Origin: an uncultured Clostridium sp.
GTDB lineage: Bacteria; Bacillota; Clostridia; Lachnospirales; Lachnospiraceae
NCBI GenBank assembly: GCA_905192625.1
Contig: CAJJLI010000024.1
Span: 1 to 11,530 of the forward strand
Reading direction: 5' to 3'
DNA: 11,530 nt
A program made the translations under genes and the position numbers. Position 1 is the first letter of the stretch, and the number at the start of each line of letters is the position of its first letter. The notes under the pieces are model-generated. The model searched no databases. It was not told where the DNA came from and was given only the letters and a program-made list of their open reading frames with translations. This document shows, in pieces, positions 1-6,288 of this stretch.

Positions 1-955
1 ATACGGTATCGTTGTTTACTAATTCCTCACCAAATGCATAATAACCACCAAGTTTATTAATTTCATCCCTCGCATAGGTTGCAAAATCTATCGTTTTATC
101 AAACATTTGCTTGCCATAAAGGCTTAGATTCTTTCTTGCAATATCTAAGGATGAGAGCAACAAATAGGATGCACTGGTCGTCTGTGTTAAATTTATTACT
201 TGTCTTACATAGTCTGCATTTACTGTGTTTTTGGTTAATAAAATTGAGCTCTGAGTTAAAGAACCACCTGTTTTATGCATACTCACTGCAGACATATCTG
301 CACCCGCTTCCATTGCCGAAATCGGCAAGTCATCATGAAAATAAAAATGGGTTCCATGCGCCTCATCAGCGAGAACAAGCATCCCATGTTGATGCGCAAG
401 TTCTACAATTGCTTTAAGATTTGAGCAAATCCCATAATACGTTGGATTGTTTACAAGAACAGCTTTTGCATCAGGGTTATCAAGAATTGCCGCCTTTACA
501 TCTTCAACCGACATGCCAAGTGGTATACCAAGTTCTTTGTTTGTACCTGGATTAATGTATACCGGCAATGCTCCACAAACAACCAATGCATTAATTGCAC
601 TACGATGAACATTTCTTGGCATGATTACCTTATCACCAGCTTTACATACCGACATAATCATTGCTTGCACTGCTGCTGTAGTACCGTTTACGATGAAAAA
701 GGCTTCATCCGCTTGAAATGCTTGTGCACACAATTGGTGTGCCTCTTTAATCACCGATACCGGATGACATAAATTATCCAGTGGTTTCATCGAATTCATA
801 TCAAGACTCATTGTTGTTTCACCTAAAAAGTGCTTCAATTCCTTATTGCCACGTCCACCTTTATGTCCAGGTACATCAAAATGAGCCAAACGATTTAAAC
901 GTTGTTCCTCTAAGGCCTGATGGATTGGGGTATCTTGTTGGGAAAGTATCCTCAT
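1..955 (-). CDS. Orn/Lys/Arg decarboxylase, PLP-dependent (partial, C-terminus beyond window)
   Basis: The protein begins MRILSQQDTPIHQAL and about 318 residues are present before the left edge. It is a fold-type I PLP enzyme of the ornithine/lysine/arginine decarboxylase family, cytosolic, which makes a polyamine or diamine from a basic amino acid. Visible motifs are FDVPGHKGGRG near residue 26, FFIVNGTTA (PLP phosphate loop) near 90, LADEAHGTHF with the PLP-ring aspartate D197, and SMHKTGGSLTQSS with the Schiff-base lysine K228. The missing part is the small C-terminal domain. I chose the ATG at 955 because GAAAGG lies 12 nt upstream; an in-frame ATG at 967 directly abuts that GAAAGG and has no room for a ribosome site. 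It has its own promoter and is separated from the EamA gene by a terminator. Substrate (Arg, Lys or Orn) cannot be told from this part; the short form without an N-terminal wing domain resembles the Bacillus SpeA/YaaO type. Confidence 0.93.
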   Translation of the reverse strand, partial: MRILSQQDTPIHQALEEQRLNRLAHFDVPGHKGGRGNKELKHFLGETTMSLDMNSMKPLDNLCHPVSVIKEAHQLCAQAFQADEAFFIVNGTTAAVQAMIMSVCKAGDKVIMPRNVHRSAINALVVCGALPVYINPGTNKELGIPLGMSVEDVKAAILDNPDAKAVLVNNPTYYGICSNLKAIVELAHQHGMLVLADEAHGTHFYFHDDLPISAMEAGADMSAVSMHKTGGSLTQSSILLTKNTVNADYVRQVINLTQTTSASYLLLSSLDIARKNLSLYGKQMFDKTIDFATYARDEINKLGGYYAFGEELVNNDTV

Positions 956-1019
956 AGCTGCTCTCATCCTTTCAAAACATATATATTAATTTACTTTTTT
1001 GTCCATTTAACGTCGATTC

Positions 1020-1048
1020 AGTATACATGAATCTAAAAAAAATTGCAA
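1020..1048 (-). promoter_or_regulatory. Putative sigma-A promoter for the decarboxylase gene
   Basis: On the minus strand TTGCAA (1048-1043) and TATACT (1025-1020) are separated by exactly 17 nt, the spacer including a run of eight T. It predicts a 5' UTR of about 55-60 nt before the ATG at 955. The rest of 968-1226 is very AT-rich, and I find no coding frame or conserved RNA in it. Confidence 0.6.
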
Positions 1049-1226
1049 GAGTAATATTAAACTTCATTCTTAGTATTACTGTTACTTTAGGGTATGTTTT
1101 TTTATTTTCTTCAAAAAAGTTAGGTTATTCTAAGTCTGAATTTTACTTATACTTAACTCAGAAATCCTTTATTTATGCCTTTTTCCTTAAAATCGCAAAA
1201 TAAATAATCATTTTTTAAAATTTAAT

Positions 1227-1270
1227 AAAAAAAAATATGCTAGTAAAATTTCCGCTCATTTTACCAACAT
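1227..1270 (-). terminator. Rho-independent terminator of the azlC-azlD-EamA operon
   Basis: Reading the minus strand, ATGTTGGTAAAAT (1270-1258) pairs over 13 positions, two of them G-U, with ATTTTACTAGCAT (1249-1237) around an 8-nt loop. A nine-T run follows at 1235-1227. It lies about 100 nt after the EamA stop codon and upstream of the decarboxylase promoter, so it separates the two units. Confidence 0.8.
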
Positions 1271-1372
1271 ATTTCTTAATCAATTTTTTGTATAAATATT
1301 AACACACTTTTAATCTACTAAGATTTACTTAACACCGAGAAGGATATATCGGATTTTAGGAATCCACTTACA

Positions 1373-2347
1373 CTACTTGCTCATAGCCTCATTTCCACTG
1401 CCTGGAATTTCATCCGAAGCTTGAACTCTTGCTAAAATAGGCAAGTCCCTACCTCCGCTTTTAGAAGCGGCAGTCTTCCTTGATGAGATTAAAATAGCCA
1501 AAAACAATAAGATACAACCAACGATTCCTCGTCTACTCAGCCTTTCACTCAATATTAACATCCCACCAATACAACTAAAAACAGCTTCCATACTCATTAA
1601 AATGGCCGCGTGGGAAGCTTTTGCATGCTTTTGTGCAACTACTTGCAATGTATATGCTACTCCAACGGACAATACGCCTCCATAAAGTAGCGGAATACTT
1701 GCATTTATAATATCTGTAAACACCATATCTTCAAGGAAAAATGAACATATGAAATTTAGTATAGAACAAGTAAAAAACTGCAGAAACGATAGCTGTAGTG
1801 AATCTACTTTCTGAGATATAGAATCAATCACTAAAATATGAGCAGTAAACGCAAATGCACTACATAGCATGAGCAAATCACCAAACTCCATTCTAAAATC
1901 CTCATTTATACTAAGCAAGTATAACCCAATAATAGCTAGAACCACACCAATCCAAGTATTTAATCCTGTTTTATGTTTCAAAAACAAACCAAATACCGGT
2001 ACTAATACAATATATAAACCAGTGATAAATCCAGCCTTGGATGCCGTCGTATAAGGCATACCAACTTGTTGTAACCCCGCTCCTAAAAACAAGATGCAAC
2101 CTACGATAATACCTAACTTTAATGTATATGCATCCATACTTTTCTTTGCCGTGATATTCTTATTTTTTGAGTTTAGGAGTAACACCGGAAGCAAAGATAA
2201 AGCACCTAGTAAAAATCGTATTGCATTAAAGGTAAATGGGGGAACAAAATCCGCCCCCACCTTTTGCGCAACAAATGCAAATCCCCATAATGTTGCGGTT
2301 AAAAGTAATAATATATTAGCTTTTATTTGCTTATTCGTCATCGTCAC
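1373..2347 (-). CDS. EamA/DMT-superfamily transporter with an extra C-terminal tail
   Basis: The 324-residue integral membrane protein has the drug/metabolite transporter fold: about ten hydrophobic segments in two EamA halves (roughly residues 8-146 and 155-289). The opening LLLLTATLWGFAFVAQKVG, GLQQVGMPYTTASKAGFITGLYIVLVPVFG in half one and SHAAILMSMEAVFSCIGGMLILSERLS in half two are typical. Family members usually export amino acids or other small metabolites; the substrate here is unknown. The start is GTG at 2347, 10 nt after GGGAAAGG; an ATG two codons on (2341) is the alternative. It follows azlD by 40 nt on the same strand, so it is probably the third gene of that operon. Residues 290-324, rich in charged and small residues and ending EIPGSGNEAMSK, extend past the last membrane helix and are unusual for the family. 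Confidence 0.92.
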   Translation of the reverse strand: MTMTNKQIKANILLLLTATLWGFAFVAQKVGADFVPPFTFNAIRFLLGALSLLPVLLLNSKNKNITAKKSMDAYTLKLGIIVGCILFLGAGLQQVGMPYTTASKAGFITGLYIVLVPVFGLFLKHKTGLNTWIGVVLAIIGLYLLSINEDFRMEFGDLLMLCSAFAFTAHILVIDSISQKVDSLQLSFLQFFTCSILNFICSFFLEDMVFTDIINASIPLLYGGVLSVGVAYTLQVVAQKHAKASHAAILMSMEAVFSCIGGMLILSERLSRRGIVGCILLFLAILISSRKTAASKSGGRDLPILARVQASDEIPGSGNEAMSK

Positions 2348-2387
2348 ACCAACGCAACCTTTCCCGACATCATTTCAGGTATAATCC

Positions 2388-2756
2388 CTACAAATTTCGA
2401 ATTAAAATCATATATAATATCGTCCCAATCCCGATACTTAGTAATGTATTCCTCTTTTTGTTATGTATATAAACTATCACAAGTACAGATATAAGTTCTG
2501 GAATTCCATAAGGCTTTAAATTCAACTTAACACCTTTTAAACAATACACAACAAGCATGCCACTCGTTGCATATGGTAGGGTTTTTCCTAAATAATCTAA
2601 GAGTTTTGAATGTTGCTCTTTTTTCCCAAATAAAAGAAATGGTAGAAATCTTGTTAACATTGCACCAATTGCAACCATAAGAATAATAATCAGTGTCTGT
2701 CCTGTTGAAAAAATCGTATTATTCTCCATCGTAGCGTTCAATATTATAGCCGTCAT
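2388..2756 (-). CDS. azlD: AzlD-family branched-chain amino acid exporter small subunit
   Basis: A 122-residue membrane protein with about four hydrophobic segments. AzlD is the small partner of AzlC; the pair exports branched-chain amino acids in the LIV-E/AzlCD family (ygaH-type), and in Bacillus confers 4-azaleucine resistance. Visible family features are TRFLPFLLF at about 35-43, LGKTLPYATSGMLVVYCLK at 56-74 and a C-terminal IPELISVLVIVYIHNKKRN followed by a last helix. I placed the start at the ATG at 2756, eight nt after a strong AAAGGA site. A GTG at 2759 is too close to it, and a later ATG at 2729 lacks a ribosome site. The gene overlaps azlC by 38 nt in a different frame, pointing to translational coupling. 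Confidence 0.88.
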   Translation of the reverse strand: MTAIILNATMENNTIFSTGQTLIIILMVAIGAMLTRFLPFLLFGKKEQHSKLLDYLGKTLPYATSGMLVVYCLKGVKLNLKPYGIPELISVLVIVYIHNKKRNTLLSIGIGTILYMILIRNL

Positions 2757-3471
2757 CACTAACTTCCTTTCTTGTTCTATCCTCTATCTGATTACGAAAT
2801 ACAATCATAATCAAAAGAATCAGTATCATAGCTACTAATATAAAAAAAGTTTGTCCTACGACTACCAAAGCTAAAACAGAGCATACAATCCCAATTAAGG
2901 CAGGAACATGGTTTTTCATAGACTTCCATTGTTCAACAAAAACAACAACAAATAGTGCCGTTAAGGCAAAATCAAGGCCGTTTGTATCAAACTTGATAAA
3001 TGATCCTATGAATGCTCCAATTGCAGTTCCAATCGCCCAATATAAATAATTAAATAAAGATATAAACAGATAAAATAATGTCTTGTCGGTTCCTTCTTTT
3101 GGGTTAGCATTGCAGACTACAGAAAAAGTTTCATCACATAAGGCAAATATTAAGAAAGGTTTTACTTTTTTTATACCTTTATATTTTTCTAACATGGATA
3201 GACCATAAAATAAATGTCTTGCATTTACAAGAAAAGATAAAAACAAAGCATAAAATGGTTGAAATGTGGATACTAAAAGAGTAATGGATACATATTGCAT
3301 ACTACCGCAAAATGCTATCATACTCATTAAAATAGAAAAAATTGGAGCATATCCTTTACTTGACATTAATACTCCATAGGCAGTTCCAAGTACAATAAAT
3401 CCGATAAAAACAGGTATTGTATAAGGAAACGCATCTTGAATAGCTCTTGTATATCGTTCACGACGCGACAT
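2719..3471 (-). CDS. azlC: AzlC-family branched-chain amino acid exporter large subunit
   Basis: A membrane protein of 250 residues, the usual size for AzlC/YgaZ, forming with AzlD a putative branched-chain amino acid exporter. Conserved motifs are FCGSMQYV at 54-61, NARHLFYG at 83-90 and LCDETFSV at 111-118, with six or so hydrophobic segments. I chose the ATG at 3471 (protein MSRRERYTRAIQDAF) because AAGGAG sits seven nt upstream. An ATG at 3504, eleven codons earlier, has no good ribosome site. It is the first gene of a likely azlC-azlD-EamA operon, driven by the promoter at 3542-3570. Leu/Ile/Val specificity is taken from the family and not shown by the sequence. Confidence 0.93.
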   Translation of the reverse strand: MSRRERYTRAIQDAFPYTIPVFIGFIVLGTAYGVLMSSKGYAPIFSILMSMIAFCGSMQYVSITLLVSTFQPFYALFLSFLVNARHLFYGLSMLEKYKGIKKVKPFLIFALCDETFSVVCNANPKEGTDKTLFYLFISLFNYLYWAIGTAIGAFIGSFIKFDTNGLDFALTALFVVVFVEQWKSMKNHVPALIGIVCSVLALVVVGQTFFILVAMILILLIMIVFRNQIEDRTRKEVSDDGYNIERYDGE

Positions 3472-3541
3472 TTCTTTACTCCTTACTTTCGTATAATTAT
3501 TCATTCATATGTATATAATATTTCCAAATGATATTCCTTTA

Positions 3542-3570
3542 ATTAAACATCAAACATATTCATCTGTCAA
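3542..3570 (-). promoter_or_regulatory. Putative sigma-A promoter of the azlC operon
   Basis: On the minus strand a consensus TTGACA (3570-3565) is 17 nt from TTTAAT (3547-3542). The predicted leader to the azlC ATG is about 65 nt. An imperfect palindrome, CTGTCAA-gactt-TTGGCAG on the plus strand at 3564-3582 (one mismatch between the arms), covers the -35 box and could be a repressor or activator site. The 3472-3802 gap otherwise holds the MATE terminator. Confidence 0.65.
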
Positions 3571-3636
3571 GACTTTTGGCAGTATTTGTTTGCTTGTCAG
3601 GCAGAACTTAATGCAATTTCAGCTCTTAAACATATT

Positions 3637-3706
3637 AAAAAAGCCTCCCGTAATCTCTACCAACATTGCGTTATAATACAATTTGATAGACACGGAAAGC
3701 CTTTTT
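3637..3706 (-). terminator. Long hairpin terminator downstream of the MATE gene
   Basis: In the minus-strand transcript AAAAAGGCUUUCCGU (3706-3692) pairs over 15 positions with ACGGGAGGCUUUUUU (3651-3637), with four G-U pairs. Inside it UCUAUCAA (3690-3683) pairs with UUGGUAGA (3663-3656), and AUUG with CAAU, so nearly the whole 70 nt folds. The stem ends in a six-U run. The G-U pairs become mismatches on the other strand, which fits a structure selected in the MATE-direction RNA. It ends about 100 nt before the MATE stop would be reached from the azlC side and isolates the two units. Confidence 0.72.
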
Positions 3707-3802
3707 AATGCTTCATAGTTTTTTTGTTGTAAACCAAAGAACTTTGTTATAACTTCATAGAGTTTTACTATTTTCTTACTCCTTAGCTACTCAAAGATAT
3801 GA

Positions 3803-5167
3803 TTACGAAGTTTTTCTTTTCTCCAAGATTTTATTAATAAACAGTAAATAAATACACGTTGATATCACTCCAGCAGCAATATCTACAACAGGCTCCGTAT
3901 AAAATGCAGCATCCACTCCAAAGAGTGCTGGAAATACTAATACACAAATAAAAAATAAGAACTTACGGAACAAAGATAAAGGCAATGACATTTTTACAAT
4001 ACCCATACCTGTAAATCCATCGACGATAGCATACTGTAAAGCTAGAGGTATGACTCCTAGAGTATATACACGAATCGCCCATCTACAGTATCTCATATAT
4101 TCCTCATTGGTTGTAAACATCTTCACAAAAACATCCGGAATTGTATTTGCAATCAGCATCATGATACATGTAAAAGCAACTGCGATCAAAGCGATGTAAC
4201 GTTGAGCCAGTTTTATTCGATCAATTTGCTTTGCTCCATAATTGTATCCTAAAATTGCTTGCGTCCCACCTGTGATTCCACCGAGAGGCATCGTTATAAT
4301 TAACATAAAACTTTGTACAATCGTTGCACAAGTAACCAGCATGTCCCCTTGTTCTAAACCACCATATTTTTGTAACACCATGTTTAAAATAATAATTAGT
4401 ACGTTATCGGATGCTAATATTAAAAATGGGGCTACACCTAAGGTTAGCACTTGGCGAAACACATGGAAAGAATATCCCCCAAAGGTAATTTTTATGGATA
4501 CACGATTTCCAAATAAAACATACAATATATAAAGAGCGGAAAGTGCCTGGGAAAGGACCGTTGCAATGGCCGCTCCTCTTACCCCTAAATCAAATACAAA
4601 TATGAAGATAGGGTCCAATATAATATTAGACACAGCACCAATTATGACAGAGTACATTCCTATTTTAGCAAACCCTTGGCAAATTATGAATTGATTCATT
4701 CCTGCAGCGATAAATGCAAACACTGTGCCTAAAACGTAAATGCGCATATAGGCTTCCGCATATACAAATGTCTCCTCACTTGCTCCAAACCACATGATCA
4801 TCTTATCTTTTAGCAAAAGTGCAACAATTGTAAGGACTAACCCAGCGGTAACAATTCCAAGAAAACAATTCGATAAAATTCGTTTTGCTCCTTCTTCATC
4901 TTTCTCACCCATTTTAATGCTTAATAAAGGAGCCCCTCCAATGCCAATCCAAAATGCAAAAGATGCAATCAAATTAACAATTGGTCCAGTGACTCCAACG
5001 CCAGCTAATGCTACCTCTCCTATTCCCTTCATGTGACCAATATACATACGATCAACAATACTGTACAACACACTAACAAACTGCGCTAGCATTGAAGGCA
5101 GTGCCAATCGTAGCACCAGTCGTTTTACAGAATCTTTTCCTAAATCATTCTCAACTTTTCCACCCAT
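3803..5167 (-). CDS. MATE-family multidrug/metabolite efflux transporter
   Basis: A 454-residue polytopic protein, normal length for the MATE family, with about twelve hydrophobic segments in two halves. The N-terminal pattern SVKRLVLRLALPSMLAQF, then LYSIVDRMYIGHMKGIGEVALAGVGVTGPI, is the classic first MATE repeat. The second half has GLEQGDMLVTCATIVQSFMLI and PLGGITGGTQAILGYNYGA. Such proteins export cationic drugs or metabolites driven by sodium or proton gradients; the substrate here is unknown. I chose the ATG at 5167 because AGGTG lies six nt upstream; a GTG at 5176 lies on top of that site. It is a single-gene unit with a strong promoter containing a palindrome, divergent from the 163-aa gene, and is closed by the long hairpin at 3637-3706. 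Confidence 0.95.
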   Translation of the reverse strand: MGGKVENDLGKDSVKRLVLRLALPSMLAQFVSVLYSIVDRMYIGHMKGIGEVALAGVGVTGPIVNLIASFAFWIGIGGAPLLSIKMGEKDEEGAKRILSNCFLGIVTAGLVLTIVALLLKDKMIMWFGASEETFVYAEAYMRIYVLGTVFAFIAAGMNQFIICQGFAKIGMYSVIIGAVSNIILDPIFIFVFDLGVRGAAIATVLSQALSALYILYVLFGNRVSIKITFGGYSFHVFRQVLTLGVAPFLILASDNVLIIILNMVLQKYGGLEQGDMLVTCATIVQSFMLIITMPLGGITGGTQAILGYNYGAKQIDRIKLAQRYIALIAVAFTCIMMLIANTIPDVFVKMFTTNEEYMRYCRWAIRVYTLGVIPLALQYAIVDGFTGMGIVKMSLPLSLFRKFLFFICVLVFPALFGVDAAFYTEPVVDIAAGVISTCIYLLFINKILEKRKTS

Positions 5168-5218
5168 CGTATTCACCTATCATTCGTTTATCTTTTTCAA
5201 CTTTTTATTCCAAATGAC

Positions 5219-5247
5219 ACTATACTAAAGTTAGTAAATTAGGTCAA
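5219..5247 (-). promoter_or_regulatory. Sigma-A promoter of the MATE gene with an operator-like palindrome
   Basis: On the minus strand TTGACC (5247-5242) and TATAGT (5224-5219) are 17 nt apart. Between them, at 5223-5236, is TACTAA-ag-TTAGTA, a palindrome with perfect 6-bp arms that overlaps the edge of the -10 box. A protein bound there would block RNA polymerase, as MarR or TetR family repressors do at many exporter promoters. The promoter is well supported; the operator role is inference. Confidence 0.68.
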
Positions 5248-5311
5248 TATTATTTTTTGTATTTATGATAGAATGATTTGTAAAATCGATTATGAAAGAT
5301 TTTTAGATAAT

Positions 5312-5340
5312 TTAACATATTTATTTTTGACGCATATGTT
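5312..5340 (+). promoter_or_regulatory. Possible promoter for the 163-aa gene
   Basis: TTAACA (5312-5317) and TATGTT (5335-5340) are 17 nt apart, about 40 nt before the GGAGG at 5366-5370. A TTGACG at 5327-5332 lies nearby but has no well-spaced -10 box. The assignment is weak. Confidence 0.3.
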
Positions 5341-5377
5341 ATAGTATTATCGTATACATTTTTATGGAGGCTATAAT

Positions 5378-5869
5378 ATGACAAAATTCCATTCATTTGA
5401 AGGAACGATTATACAAATAGACAACACTTGGACCAATGGAGCATTAAGCGCAGGATGCACACAGCAGTTTTCTGTTGTAAATGAAAATGGTGACATGGTA
5501 AATTTCATCGTTACTTCAAATACTTATATATTAAATCATAAAATGTTAGAAGTTGGTGATCGTATCATTGGATTTCATGATGCAAACGCTCCTGTTCCCT
5601 TAATATATCCTCCGCAATATAGAGCCTTAGTTATGGCCAAAGTTTCTGCAAGCGAAACCGTTACGGTGGATTACTTTAATAGACAATTAATTAGCAGTGA
5701 CGGATTTCTCAAATTAAATATCGGTCCTTCAACATCGATTACCCTAACAAATGGTCAACGCTTTACAGCGGACCCATCCAACAACGATTTAGTCGTAGTG
5801 TATAGTTTTTCTACCCGCAGTATACCAGCACAGACAACACCAAGCCAAGTAATTGTTTTGTGTTCTTAA
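5378..5869 (+). CDS. Uncharacterised 163-aa beta-rich protein with an apparent internal duplication
   Basis: I do not recognise a characterised family. The protein has no signal peptide and no membrane segment, so it is probably cytosolic, and it is rich in beta-branched residues. Its distinctive stretch is VGDRIIGFHDANAPVPLIYPPQYRALVMAK (residues about 77-106); from memory, similar unannotated proteins occur in other Clostridia, but I cannot verify this. The two halves look related. NFIVTSNTYIL...DRIIGFHDANAPVPLIYPPQYRALVM can be laid over KLNIGPSTSITL...DLVVVYSFSTRSIPAQTTPSQVIVL, suggesting two copies of a roughly 75-residue beta domain, perhaps OB-like. The start is firm: GGAGG sits seven nt before the ATG. 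The gene stands alone, divergent from the MATE exporter, and its stop codon lies inside the first copy of a tandem repeat. Confidence 0.88.
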   Translation: MTKFHSFEGTIIQIDNTWTNGALSAGCTQQFSVVNENGDMVNFIVTSNTYILNHKMLEVGDRIIGFHDANAPVPLIYPPQYRALVMAKVSASETVTVDYFNRQLISSDGFLKLNIGPSTSITLTNGQRFTADPSNNDLVVVYSFSTRSIPAQTTPSQVIVLCS

Positions 5870-5946
5870 GCTAAAGTGCCTAAGAATCTTAGTTCACGCA
5901 AATATAATCTTAAGATAATGTGCCTAAGCCCCTTATTCACGCAAAT
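5864..5946. repeat. Tandem imperfect repeat, two copies of about 40 bp
   Basis: Copy 1 (5864-5903, 40 bp) and copy 2 (5908-5946, 39 bp) share TCTTAAG, then TAA, GTGCCTAAG, CTTA and TTCACGCAAAT in the same order and spacing. By eye 34 of 40 aligned positions agree. Each copy carries a small inverted repeat (TAAG/CTTA) around a changed centre (AAT in one, CCC in the other). Copy 1 begins in the last codons of the 163-aa gene and supplies its TAA stop. No third copy is visible in the window. Function is unknown. Confidence 0.85.
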
Positions 5947-5971
5947 GAAATTCAAAAAACAATCGGCCAGC

Positions 5972-6029
5972 AAAATGATCTACATTTCTTTATTAATCAC
6001 TGGTTTTGTAAATATCCATAGATCATTTT
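5972..6029. repeat. Inverted repeat, 11-bp arms, 36-nt spacer
   Basis: AAAATGATCTA (5972-5982) and TAGATCATTTT (6019-6029) are perfect reverse complements. The right arm ends one base before the 5' arm of the hairpin at 6030-6064, so the two stems could stack end to end in RNA. Confidence 0.7.
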
Positions 6030-6064
6030 ATAGGCATATGTTTCTCTAAGAAACATATGCCTAT
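6030..6064 (+). terminator. Perfect 15-bp stem-loop, probable terminator of the 163-aa gene
   Basis: ATAGGCATATGTTTC (6030-6044) and GAAACATATGCCTAT (6050-6064) pair perfectly around TCTAA. The following TGTGTCTTT is only a weak U-tract, so termination is likely but not certain; it could also be a stabilising 3' UTR or small-RNA structure. The stem lies about 160 nt after the stop codon. Confidence 0.6.
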
Positions 6065-6091
6065 TGTGTCTTTAATCCATACTCCTTTCTA

Positions 6092-6120
6092 TTGTAATCC
6101 TACTATGTTTTTGATATATT
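6092..6120 (+). promoter_or_regulatory. Possible promoter of the secreted esterase gene
   Basis: TTGTAA (6092-6097) and TATATT (6115-6120) are 17 nt apart, just after the stem-loop at 6030-6064. If used, it gives a long 5' UTR of about 160 nt. In the rest of 6121-6280 I see only a short AACG/CGTT inverted pair and no recognisable RNA element. Confidence 0.4.
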
Positions 6121-6288
6121 ATTTATAAAGAATCGATGTTTCATATGAGGCTACTGCATAAAAATAAACCCTACTATTTTGAACTTCAAAGTATCCTCAT
6201 GGACATTCATAATAACGTTTAAATTCTATGCTCGTTATTTAATTACGTATGAAAATCGATCCCCAAAATACATTCTTAGGAGCCCTTT

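Noticed and set aside
79..417. Plus-strand 112-codon open frame opposite the decarboxylase
   Set aside because: It is antisense to a clear PLP-enzyme coding region with all motifs intact, has no ribosome site, and its composition is that of a shadow frame.
968..1226. Very AT-rich gap considered for a small RNA, riboswitch or origin-like element
   Set aside because: Apart from the promoter at 1020-1048 I find no stable stem, no DnaA-box cluster and no coding frame.
1869..2384. Two plus-strand open frames opposite the EamA gene
   Set aside because: Both are complements of well-conserved membrane-protein codons and have no translation signals of their own.
5327..5332. TTGACG considered as the -35 box of the 163-aa gene
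   Set aside because: No -10 hexamer lies 16-18 nt downstream; candidates are at 7, 12 or 21 nt.
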